This document shows, one piece after another, positions 32,450 to 43,400 of a stretch of 64,000 nt of DNA. The position numbers and the translations under genes are program-made. Source of the DNA: Ustilago trichophora (taxonomy: Eukaryota > Basidiomycota > Ustilaginomycetes > Ustilaginales > Ustilaginaceae); NCBI GenBank assembly GCA_900323505.1, contig OOIN01000016.1:558001-622000 (forward strand), in the 5' to 3' direction. Numbering within the stretch: the stretch's first letter is position 1; the number at the start of each line of letters is the position of its first letter. Under the pieces are notes generated by a model. The model was not told the origin of the DNA. It was given only the letters and a program-made list of their open reading frames with translations, and did no database searches.

Positions 32450-33167
32450 TGCATTCATTCTCCCTCATTGCGAATGAATGTACAAATGAATGTACTGTAT
32501 ACTGTCCCGACCATCTTCTTGGCATCGCACTCGTACTTGAAGCTTTTGCAGCGAATGGCAAGCTTGATCTTGGCCGCAAAACCTATTTTCGTGTCTCCGT
32601 GCTCCGTGCTCCGAATGCTGCGCAGTCTTGCAAGCATCCTGTGAGTCTCCTACCTGCTAGCAACAGTCTAAGGGCCTCGTTAGCATTGCGATGGATGCTG
32701 TGCTTATAGGGAAAAAAAGTTGGGCTTGGTCGAGCTGAGCAAATGGGCGCAACTGAGCGCAGAAGCCAAGTTTGGTGTCGCAAAGGTGCACGGCGCGTGC
32801 TCGTGCGTAGAGTGCGCAGTGCCCAAGCTCGAGTCCAGGGTCCATTTTTTGAAGCTTTCCCAAGCTTCCCAAAAATCGCGAGCCGTCAATCTGTCAACCT
32901 GTTGATCTCTCATCTCTCGTTGCTAACCCCGACTTCCATCACTTGTGTGCATACAAGCATCCGCTTTTCCTCATCCTCGTCTCCCTCACTTCAACGCTGC
33001 CCTGGTCTCCTTCGAACGGACAGTCCGGATTTCAGCATTTCTCATTACGACATTCCACCTTGAGATACCACATCAAATTCAACGGTCATTTTCCTTCTTC
33101 TTCCGGCCCTTGTTGAACCCTGACGCGGGGAGCCCTTCGGCGTAGTAGACATATAGCCAGCACCAAG
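32450..33167. other. Intergenic region between PTPA and HDA1
   Basis: 718 bp in tandem orientation: 3' end of PTPA and promoter of the deacetylase gene. Small direct repeats occur just after the PTPA stop (aatgaatgtac twice near 32471-32494; gtgctcc twice near 32598-32611). No gene. Confidence 0.5.
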
Positions 33168-35561
33168 ATGCCAGAACCTGCACAAACTCTACCTTTTTCC
33201 AGCAGGGACGAACCCATCGTCCTCGACGACGATGATGAGGACGTTCAGATGGCCCCTGCCGCTCAGCCGTCGGCGCCCTCCCCTTCCGGGTCGCTTCGCG
33301 ATATGACGCCCGCCGTGTCAGTTTCAACCTCATCTTCTGATGGCAACGGTCACATCAACGGCCTCGCAACGAATGGTGCCAACCTTGCATCTCAGGTTCG
33401 TGCACTCGGCTCATCTTCTCCCTTCGACCAATACCGCACCGGCTACGTCTTCAGCTCCGAAATGACGCTACACACGAATCCTATCGACCCCGAACATCCT
33501 GAGAAACCATTGCGCATCTGGAGAATCTACCAGCAATTCCAGGCAAATAGACTCTTTCAGCGCATGAAGCGCATTCAGATCCGAGAGGTCACAGAGGACG
33601 AGGTCAAGCTCGTTCATGATCAAGGCATCTGGAACGGTGTTTTTGCATCTGCCTGTAAGTTGGCTTCCATCATTATCGCATCCATGTTTACTTGAGCGTC
33701 TCATTGACATTCTGGTCTGTCCCTTCATAACAGTCATGAACACCGACTACCTCAAGTCCCACAATCCCATGCTGGAGAGCAGCAGCTCTCTGTATGTCAA
33801 CGAACATTCCGCATATGCTGCCAGACTATCGTGCGGAGGAGCTATCGAGCTCTGTGACGCCATCGCCTCTGGACGCATCCGAAACGGCTTTGCAATCGTC
33901 CGACCCCCCGGTCATCACGCCGAACCCCACAAAAGTATGGGTTTCTGCTTCTTCAACAATGTCGCCGTTGCGACTCGATACCTTCAACAAAAGCATAAAA
34001 ACATCAAAAAGATCCTGATTCTGGACTGGGACGTCCATCACGGCAACGGCACACAGCGCGCTTTCGAGAGCGACGCAGACGTGCTCTACATCTCGTTGCA
34101 TCGATATGACGAGGATGGCAGTTTCTACCCCGGGTCAACGTACGGCAACTACGACAGCGCGGGTACGGGGCCTGGACTCGGTAAGTCGGTCAACGTACCG
34201 TGGCCTGTCGAAGGCATGGGCGACGCCGACTATCTGTATGCATTCCACCATCTCGTTATGCCGATCGCTCAGGAATTCGCGCCAGATTTTGTCATCATCT
34301 CTGCTGGCTTCGACGCAGCAGAAGGCGACCCGATCGGACAAAACCTGGTTTCGCCCGGCGGTTTCGCCCAGATGACACACCTTCTTACTTCGCTGTGCGA
34401 CGGCAAGGTTGCGGTAGTCCTCGAGGGTGGATACAACCCCGATGCCGTGGCCGACAGCGCAGTGGCCGTCACCGACGTACTTTTATCCCTGAAGACGGCT
34501 CAGCCCAACGAGACGGTCTGCAGCAGCATCGCCGCCGCCACGGTGAAGCGAGTGCGTCGATATCATTCAAAATGGTGGCGATCCCTTCGCCTATCCAGCA
34601 TCGAGGCCGACGATGTGAACCAGGACTCGCCTAATGCACCTTCTATCATCGCCATCGGTGAGCTGCTTGCCTCCTATCGCAGCACCGTCATCACGCGCGA
34701 TTTCGAGCTGCTCGAGATTCCCCTAGCAGAGACGCGGCATAGCAAATTTGCCGGCGATGTTTTCTGCTCGGAAGGCATTCTTACTGGCTACCAGACTATT
34801 CTCTTCTTCGTCCACGATATGGGTAATTTGCGCACGGATCGACCACGACCCACCAGATCGTACGAGGATACGGCTATGCAACTCGTCGATTCTTCCAGGC
34901 GCATCCTCGAGTACGCCCACGATCGCAAATTCGGCGTTGTCGATATGAACATCATCAAGGAGTTTTCGGCGACGAATCCGAACCTCCCTGCAAGCATGCG
35001 CAGGACGTTGAATTCGGAGGAGGTCGAAAGCAAAGCCGAGGCGTGTCGTGCTGCTGCTTTTGTCTGGGACAATGTAGTATCGCTGGCGAGGACTTCGAAT
35101 GGGTCTGCAAAGAACGTTGTGTTGGTGGGACTTGGATCGGGATGTAACGTATTGGCGTCGCTTATCGATCAACGAGATGTTCAATCGTCCGTTCGGGCGG
35201 TGGTCAACGTCGTCGGATATGACGATATGCCGCATGTCTCGTTGGGATCGGATCTGGCTCGTAAAAAATGGTACTATAGCAAGTCAAAAGTCTTTGCACC
35301 TGCAGACCATCGACATCTTCTTGAGAAAGGCGATCGAGCACCACTGAAGAGATTTGGACGTATCACTCCCGTTAGTAAGTATCGCTTACACATCAGATTT
35401 GCACCATTGAATGGTTTAAAAACTGACACAGCATCTCTTCTCTTTCTACTCTCGTTATTGCAGACGATGTTGCAGCGATCAATATTCTGGGTGAAAACTT
35501 GGAAAGTATTAAAAACTTCATTGATAAACAGATTCGCATTGCAAATGCTACCGCTGCGTAA
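33168..35561 (+). CDS. HDA1: Class II histone deacetylase, Hda1/Clr3 orthologue with Arb2 domain
   Basis: Zinc-dependent removal of acetyl groups from histone tails in gene silencing. Three exons: 33168-33654, 33734-35374 and 35464-35561. Introns of 79 and 89 nt (donors GTAAGT; acceptors AACAG and TGCAG) give 741 aa. The N-terminal 85 residues are acidic and disordered (IVLDDDDEDVQM). The deacetylase domain (about 95-430) has RPPGHHAEP with the His pair at 223-224, DWDVHHGNGTQ (D262, H264, H265), Asp356 in GFDAAEGDP and EGGYNPD at 393. The C-terminal part (about 470-735) is an Arb2-like domain (ILFFVHDMGNLR, VVLVGLGSGCNVL), the layout of S. pombe Clr3 and S. cerevisiae Hda1. The last 98-nt exon supplies the helical end (NDVAAINILGENLESIKNF); without it the frame runs into intronic sequence. 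Convergent with the next gene, 287 bp apart. Confidence 0.95.
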
Positions 35562-35848
35562 GAACTCAGTCACCTTATGTTCTGTATTTGCCAATACAAT
35601 GCAATGTAAGGCTGCTTCCCATTCTCACTTTCTCATCATGTTCAAGCTCGTCTTGAGAAGCTCAAACGCGCATCACCTCCACAACCAACAGCAAGACCAA
35701 AAGCGACAATGAGAAACAATGTAATGCAATCAAATCAACAAACCAACAAGGAAGACAAAAAAAAAAAAAGACAAAGTTGCAAAAGAGTGTACTGTGATTC
35801 AAAGGACGATCCTCTAAAAGAGTGTTAAGATAAGGTTCAAGATTCCAC

Positions 35849-38188
35849 CTAATCCAGCGCCGTAAGCGATGCTTCTTGCAGATGCTGTTCAACCGGTCTG
35901 CCAAAGTGACGTTTGCGCATCTTTTGAGTGCCAACCTCAACGCGATGATGACGGTGTCTCTTAACGAGATCCTGCGTATCGACGGGTAACGAGCGGGAAT
36001 AGTAGTTGCTAGATGTGGATGTGGATGTAGCCTTGGCTTTTTTGCTGGTGCTAGTGGCGTAAGCGGATGCGGTGAGGCTGGAAGATGTGGCTGGGTTACC
36101 CTTGGCACCGAGATTCGCCTTGTAGATCGAAGAAGGTTCATCCGAGGTGGAGCCGGATGGGGAGACGATCTCTCTCCATACGATAACGCCGACGATGATT
36201 CCAACGAGCGAGACGAGAGCGATGATTCCCATGACAATGAGCTTCCGCCTTCCACTTGCCATGGAGGCCATCCAGGCCTTGCTGCCTTCTTCGAGCTTTT
36301 GCGAGCCAGCATTCTTCTGAGCCATCGAGAAACGGCGCCAGAACTTTGCGCCTTCGCCGTTGGTGTCCCACTCGGCTCCCTCGCCGCCCGCACCGAGGAA
36401 TTGCGACTTTCGCGGATGGTCAGGCTTCTCCCAATCGTTCTGCAAGCCTTGGACTCGTGGTGCCGCTGGAGCACGTGGGGCATTGGGAGCTGGCATACGC
36501 ATCTGCTGACCGCCCTGAGGAGGTGGAGCGCCTCCATTGTTGTTGTTACCCCCGGTGAGCAAGGCCATGCTTCGTCGGAACAACGACTGACGCTTCTGCT
36601 GAGGCTGTCCTCGTGGTGGACCATTGCCGGGAGGACCCGCCTGGGGCCCTCCACCAAACATGGCCATGGACCGGCGGAAGATGGATTGTCGCTTTGATGG
36701 GCCGGGAGCATCGGAGAAAGAGGGGCCAAAGTTGCCGTTGGATCCAGGTGGACCTCTGTTCTGAGGAGGACCATTCTGGCCTTGCGGGCCGGGGCCTCGC
36801 TGCATGCTGTTGGGAGGAGGCCGCGCGCCGCCCGCCTGGAGCGAGGAAGGATGCGCTCCATTGGGACCACCATTTGGAGGACCAGAGCCAGGACCTTGAC
36901 GAGTCGGGCTAGTGTTGTTGTAAGGGTGCTGATTTCCCCTGCCAAAGTCACCGGGACCGCTTGGGCCGCCAGGAGGGCCTCGCTGTCCGTAAGGCGAAGG
37001 GGGACCTCGCTGCAGCACATTGGGTGGCATTTGTCCTTGTCCGTGCGGGTAGTTAGGTGATGGCATGCCATCAGGGCCGTAGCCCGGAGAACGAAGGGGC
37101 GTAGCGCTGTTGGGAGTGGAAGCGGAACCCATGGGTGAGGGCATGCCATGATCATTGCGCTGGGCGTAGGCGTGCTGTTGAGCTCGGTTGACATCGATGG
37201 ATGGTGGGCCAGCGTTGCGTGGTGGCGATCGAGCTGGAGTGGCGTTGGGTGCGCGACTGTCAAAGTAGTCCTGCGGCGCGGCACGCTGATTGGGAGAAGC
37301 ACCACGACTTTGTGACGCTCCGAATGCCTCGGGATTTGGACTGGCGAGACCAAGCTGCTTGGTCAGGGCTGTACGCGCGCTCAGGCGTTTGGAGCTGTTG
37401 CCGGCTTCAGCTGATCTGGAGGGGCGCTGGTTGTCCATGGGGTGTCCGGCGAAGCCAATCGTGCTGCCGTGACGCGATGTGCGGTCGACAAAGTTGTTGT
37501 CGACGGCGAGACTGCTGTTTCTTTCATCTTGGGAGGAGCGGGAAAGGTCAGCGCGCTCCTTTGCCGACTTGAGCGCCATGAGCTTGAGAGATGGCGGATT
37601 CTGAGAAGCATTGTCAGGAGGACGATGACCAACGGCGTTTGCACGGTCGGTCCAACTGTCGGGTCTATCCGAATCTTTGGCACGTTTGAGCTTGTCGAGC
37701 GCAGGATTGTTTTGTGGCGAGCGATCATCATCGCTGTCAGTATCTGATTCCGAGTCGCTTCCACCGAGCATTCCAAGACCTAGACCAAAAGCGCCAGAGT
37801 CTCTGTCGTAGGTGTCGCTATTCTGGTTCGGAGACGCGCTGGCGTAGCTGGGTCGCTGATTGTGAGATGGAGGGATGTGAGATGAAGCGGTGTGACCGTC
37901 GGTGATCTTTGTGTTTTGGGAGAAGGCGATGCTCTTGCGTTGGGCAGGACGAGCGTTGGAAGGGCCGCCGGAGCGCAAACCGTTGGCGTCCATGTCGTTG
38001 GCAGGACGACCGTGAAGTTTGAGCTGGCTAGCTTTACGAGCTAGTTCACGGCGACGGGGATCGGAAGACTCGAGATCTTTGGGATCATAGAGATACTTGT
38101 CGTAAATGCTGACGACACGGGAATCGCGGGGGTTCATCGAGAATGCTATGCTGGACTGTGACTCGCCCACCCAGTTATTTGAGGGCAT
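35849..38188 (-). CDS. Single-pass membrane protein with a Gly/Pro-rich region and a duplicated basic motif, unknown function
   Basis: Intronless, 779 aa from ATG 38188; the frame is open further upstream, but only from a TTG. The N-terminal half is polar and probably disordered; a conserved-looking start SSIAFSMNPRDSRVVSIYDKYLYDP may be functional. Residues about 380-500 are rich in Gly, Pro, Asn and Gln (GPP repeats). Two copies of a basic motif, KRQSIFRRSMAMFGGG (about 497) and KRQSLFRRSMALLTGG (about 531), lie 34 residues apart. One membrane segment at about 649-671 (IVMGIIALVSLVGIIVGVIVW) is preceded by GRRK, suggesting a cytosolic N-terminus and a 108-residue outside tail rich in Ser/Thr. 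I do not recognise the family. The composition is reminiscent of basidiomycete cell-surface or cell-polarity membrane proteins. Confidence 0.85.
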   Translation of the reverse strand: MPSNNWVGESQSSIAFSMNPRDSRVVSIYDKYLYDPKDLESSDPRRRELARKASQLKLHGRPANDMDANGLRSGGPSNARPAQRKSIAFSQNTKITDGHTASSHIPPSHNQRPSYASASPNQNSDTYDRDSGAFGLGLGMLGGSDSESDTDSDDDRSPQNNPALDKLKRAKDSDRPDSWTDRANAVGHRPPDNASQNPPSLKLMALKSAKERADLSRSSQDERNSSLAVDNNFVDRTSRHGSTIGFAGHPMDNQRPSRSAEAGNSSKRLSARTALTKQLGLASPNPEAFGASQSRGASPNQRAAPQDYFDSRAPNATPARSPPRNAGPPSIDVNRAQQHAYAQRNDHGMPSPMGSASTPNSATPLRSPGYGPDGMPSPNYPHGQGQMPPNVLQRGPPSPYGQRGPPGGPSGPGDFGRGNQHPYNNTSPTRQGPGSGPPNGGPNGAHPSSLQAGGARPPPNSMQRGPGPQGQNGPPQNRGPPGSNGNFGPSFSDAPGPSKRQSIFRRSMAMFGGGPQAGPPGNGPPRGQPQQKRQSLFRRSMALLTGGNNNNGGAPPPQGGQQMRMPAPNAPRAPAAPRVQGLQNDWEKPDHPRKSQFLGAGGEGAEWDTNGEGAKFWRRFSMAQKNAGSQKLEEGSKAWMASMASGRRKLIVMGIIALVSLVGIIVGVIVWREIVSPSGSTSDEPSSIYKANLGAKGNPATSSSLTASAYATSTSKKAKATSTSTSSNYYSRSLPVDTQDLVKRHRHHRVEVGTQKMRKRHFGRPVEQHLQEASLTALD

Positions 38189-40448
38189 GTCGAATTGGGA
38201 CGAGACCGAGAGAGTGTGTTGGAGCAAAGTCTACAAAGCAAGACTATGGATGTGGGACTTGAATAAAGAAATGGAGGGAAGACGACTGGCTGGGTAGAAA
38301 CCACTTGGGTTGAGGGATTGAGTCGCGACGACAGAGAAGAGCAAGAAGCCGCCTGGGCTTTAGAATGCTTGAAATGGTTGCAAGGAAGGATAGGGTGGAC
38401 GATAGGTTGGAAGAAGGGTTTTCAGGTGCAGAGGTTGTCAGGTGGTGGCGATAGAAGCAGCAGATGAGGAGATGGAGGTTGCAGATGTCCTGAGGATGTG
38501 GTGAGGTGGTGAGCTGAAGAGCTGAAGAGCTGGTGTACTAGCGAGGGTGTAAGCTGAAGGAGCGACCGGCGTCGAACAGAGATGGAACGTGGAGAATGCG
38601 TGGAGAACGAGAGAAAGAGAGTGACAGACAGTTGGTTCCGGTTTGGTCGAGATCGAGATCGGATTGCGATACTTTTGAGAAGGGAAGGTGCAAGGTGAGA
38701 GGCTGAAAGTATCGGAAGGGAGAGGGACGAGAAGGAGGTGGATGAGTGGATGGGTGGAAGAGTCAAAGGGAGGATGAAGGCAGACAGGGAGGAAAAGACA
38801 GAATTGGCAACAGTCAAAGTGGCAGCAGAGGGCGCCAAGGAGTGGGAGGAGGAGCAAGGGAGAGAGAGAGTGTGTGTGTGTGTGTGTGCAAACCCAAGCA
38901 TGTGCATGGCGTTGACTGACCTCTCTGTGTGTGACAGAATTGGCCGCTCGTCTTGTCCCCCACACCTCCCTTCACGCGACGTCCCTTTGGCTTTGTACAA
39001 GAGCAGAGCACAAATTTGTTTGCTTGACCGCCCGTCACAGCCTTTGAGAAGAGCAACATCAAGGGTCGCCAGAGGGGGAGAGTGCAGATTTTGGACAGCC
39101 TCAAAGCGCCAAAGTGAGGGGCCAACAAAAGAGACTTGAGTCGGTGCTGCCGAATCGACGATCTGGGATTGGAATGTGACAGGCCGAGTGCCTCTTTTGA
39201 GAATCGACTCGGACAGTGTGCCGGAGGAGTGGGCGCGTTGTGCATGAGCTGCAGGCTGCGTGATGCTTGATGCGTGGTGCGTGGTGCGTCTCGAGAAATG
39301 CACGCCGCAAAGCACAAAGCACAGAGAAAGGGGGAAAAAGCCAAGACAAGAAAAGAGAAAGAGAAGCGCGTTTTGACAAGGTTCGCCGACCAGCAGCAGT
39401 ATTGTTACCCGTTCCCAAGGACTGCACAATCCAACCTTGGAGCCGCTGTCGCCTAGTGCAGCAAGAAACAGCTTGGATCTTCTCGTCGGAAGCCCTCGTC
39501 CTCACATCAAGAAGGTAGGGTCACAGTAACTTGACGCCTCCTCTTCTTTTGGTCTTGTTTGCGAAGCACAAGCATAAGTGTGTCGGCTAGCGTTCGCTAG
39601 TGTGCGTGGCGCTGACGGCCTCTGCGTTCGAAGCAACAAAGTTCTGATCTAGCTGTGCCTCTCTTCTCTGAGAAAGAGATGTCTTGAAGCTTGTCAAGTG
39701 TAACACGACATGTGGTTGCTGCTTCATCAAGTGAAATCCGCAATCAATCTTGAAAAATTTCCATCTCCGAGTTGCCATGTTGCGGAATTTGTGCTGCAAC
39801 AACCAACGCCTTCATTTTCTTTTTTCGAGATGCGACTCGGTTTCAAGCAGCCTGGTGGGAAGATTTCAAGTCGCACTCTCTCAATCTTGCAGCTCCGCCT
39901 CACTCCGGCCTCTTTTTTAGAGCTTTTTTCTTCTTCTCTCTCAATATGCTGTAGTCTTGTTGTACATCGCCGGAATCTGTTAGACCGCATTACGGACAAA
40001 GATCTGCTCGCTACCGACTTTTAGCTCATGGATCCAAGATTCGATGCGTACCTCTTGTGCAGCTCGGTGCCCTGCTGTCAGCCTCGCAAATCATCATTTT
40101 CGCCTCGCTTAAGCAGCCCAGATCGACACCACTGACACAATGTGCCAGAACAAAAGCCAAAAAAGGGTCTGTTGGTTTCACAGCCAACCACGCGTTGGCA
40201 GAAGGCTGACTTACATAATCATGACATTGGACCGCCGAGTCCAACACTTGCACAAACCAACACACACACACACACACACACGCATGCCTCACACGCATGC
40301 AACTTTTCCAAATTCCAGCTGAGCACAGACTAGTCAGCACACAGGAGTAGGTGTCGTGCGTATCACCCTATCATCATCTTCGATAGCGATTCCACCTTTT
40401 ATTCCTCCATCTCTTCTGCAGAACCCCTCTCGAGAGGTCTCACTCGAC
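38189..40448. other. 2.26-kb divergent intergenic region with GT/CA microsatellites
   Basis: Separates the membrane-protein gene (-) from upa1 (+). Contains a (ga)n(gt)n tract at 38863-38888 and a (ca)n tract at 40260-40280. CT/GA-rich sequence near 38400-38850 is probably the leader of the minus-strand gene; a 335-codon minus-strand frame there starts with TTG and is low-complexity. No further gene. Confidence 0.5.
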
Positions 40449-43400
40449 ATGCCCGCTCCGGACCCGCTCAACGATGGTGCAAACGCATCTTCCCACGACG
40501 TTTGGGGTGACGTTGGCACTTCCTCCGCAGAGCCTGCAGAGCCTCAACCAACTCGCTCTCGCTTCGATGACGCCAATGGAGGAGCCAGCGCCAGCATGCA
40601 TGCACCAGCTCATCTCAGGGCCGGTCTCACTACTCAATCCCCCAACGATGCTTCAGGCTTTCCTTCCATGGGTCTCTCCACTCGACTTTCACGCGAAGCC
40701 TCTTCTTTCGGCTCCAAATCCAACACAAACGCTCGCAAGCCAGTATTCGCTCCCTACGAAGCCGAGAACCTCGACTTGGCTTGGGGTTCATCTTCACATT
40801 CCAGCAAGCTTTCAACAGGCACTTTGTCTGCAAGTGCCTCCGTCTTCAACCCATCCAAGCATCTCCATGATCAATCCGATCTTACCCCCAACGCCAGTGA
40901 CTTTCACGACCCTCTCACCAGCGCATACAGCTCCAATACATCTCCGTTGCAGAACCAGCAATCCTTGCCCCCTCATCAAGAACCACAGCAGGCTTCTGTT
41001 CAAGACCCTCCTACCGCAAGAGACGCTCAAGAGCAGCAGGGCGACGAGACAATTCGCCGAGAATACGATCCTTTAAGCGACACCGCAGCCAACGCAACGG
41101 CCAAACTCAGTGCGGATCCCAGTGCAGAAGCATCTCCCGCCTCTTTGCACGCCAAACAAGAGCAGGTAGATGGTGATCATACCCAACAACGGCCAACAGA
41201 TGCAGTAACCGAGGCGGAAGACACGGAAGACGATGAAGACGAGGGTTTTGTCTACCCTGGCGCCGCCGACTCAAGCGATAATCAACCGGAAGCCTCAGAT
41301 CAACACGATCCTCAGTCTCCTTCCCTGTCTGCAGAGGCCCAGCATCCGACCAACAACATTTCAAGCGATCTTCCGGCTGCGGCTATCAACCCTGAAGCAG
41401 AGACGGAAACCCATCCACCGGAGACGGCCGAGGAACAGCCCCCTGCTTCTATCCCGTCCACCGAGCCAACATCCAGTATTGACTATGACAAGCTCGCCGA
41501 ACTTTGCAGCCGCGGCAACCTCACCGATCTGCAATCCTTCGTCCAAGCGGCATGCTCTACCGGCGTCTCCATGTTTGCCATCGCCAACGATCCAAATCCC
41601 AACAATGGTCTCGTTCCTCTCCACTTTGCTGCCAAGGAGGGCAAGACCGACATTGTCCGATGGCTTATCACCGAAGCAGGCGCAATCGTCGAGATGGAGG
41701 ATCGCGAGGGCGAGACACCTCTGCACAAAGCAGCCATGGCCGGAAAGCTCTCAGTCACCTCCCTGCTTCTTTCTCACGGCGCCGACGCCAATGCCAGAGA
41801 CACGGACGGCTGGACCGCGCTACACAATGCCTGCAGTCGAGGCTACCTTGATCTTGTCCGTCTTCTCATCGATCGTGGCGGCGCTGAAATCGACATCCAA
41901 GGCGGCAGAGGTGCCTGGACTCCCCTCATGAACGCCGCATCAAAAGGCCATCTCCCCGTCGTACGCCACCTCACCGCCAAATACCATGCCGATCCCTTTG
42001 TGCGAAATGCTGCAGGAGAGACAGCCTTCGACGTCGCAGCTGCCACCTTTGAAGTCTACATCTGCGAAGTCCTCGAACGCTACGAGGCCGAGCGATGGAA
42101 CGCATCCAAGTTCACCTCGGCCGCTCCTTCTAGGCCTGGCCAGATCGTGCCCGGTCGCGGCCCTTACGAGCCGCTTGCATTGCATACCACCGTACCTATT
42201 ATTTTGCACGAGAATCAGCGCCTCGACACCCGCCTACAGACCCTTGCCATGAACGGTGCAAAGCCGCGCTGGAGCTCCTCGAGCGCCGCACGTGCTCACA
42301 AGCCGGACCGACGCTCACCCAGTTCAATGCCGCCCGGTCCCTTGGCTCCTAGCCGCACACGCCATGCGCCCATGCGTCAGGATGATGTTGGTCTGCCATC
42401 CCGCTCCGTCCCATACAAGCTGCGTCTCCGTTCTCGTATCAATCCAGCCGCTGCTCGACGAAGAGCCGCTGCTCTCGCCGCGCAACGTGGATCGCATCCC
42501 CAGAACGGTCATGAAGACGACCTGGCAAGCACACCGACACCAGAGTCTGTCCTGCAAGCTCGTCGTGGCGGCAACGGGGCCGAGGAAGAGAGCTCTCATT
42601 TCTGGCTGTCTGAATGGCAGCTGGACACCACGCATCCGCTCGTCGATGTCGAGCACGGATGGCAGTATGCTCAGTCCTTTGACGCCCTTGACGACAAGTG
42701 GTCGTCACAGCCACCACCTCCTCTCGAGCGTTTGCTCGAAGGACGTGGTCTCAGTGCCTCTGTCACAAGAGCGTTGACCGGTGGAGCAGGTTTGGCCAGC
42801 GCCCAAGGCGATCAAGAAGCCTCGTCAAGCGGCTGGGTCCGCCGAAGGCGATGGATCCGTGTTCTACGACGCCGCCTCGACATCGAGTTTGGTGATGACT
42901 TGGAAGCTTGCGAAGGTGCTCTCTCAAGCGATGCTGATGATCTCGGAGAGGGCAGCGGTGCCGGTACGCACGGAGCCGAAAGCCATGGTCTGTCGACTGC
43001 TGCCATCATGGCCGCACAGGAGGCTGCCAAGCTCGAATGCTCGCAGCTGGGCCCCGACGCCGACTACGTCAGCAGAGCCAAAGCTCTCGCTGGTTCTAGT
43101 GCAGCCTCTGGCGCCACGCCAGCTGATGCTCTCGGCGATGACCGCGATGAGCTTGCAAGGCGCATCGCTCGCCTGGTCATGGCCATCACAGAGCTTCGCG
43201 CTGCCTTTGAAGACGATGACGTCGAACGCAGAAGCCGTGCTGAAGACTTGCGTAAAGAATATACGCTGCAGCTCGGTCAGCTGCGCCAGGCCGCCGGCCT
43301 CGACGAGGATGAGGATGAGGATGCCGCCGATGACGATGACGATGAGTTTATCTATCCAAACTCGTACAAGGACGATGGCGCCTCCGTCTTCACTCGTCTC

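Noticed and set aside
38422..39429. 335-codon minus-strand open frame
   Set aside because: Begins with TTG, translates CT-rich leader DNA into Ser/Leu/Pro strings.
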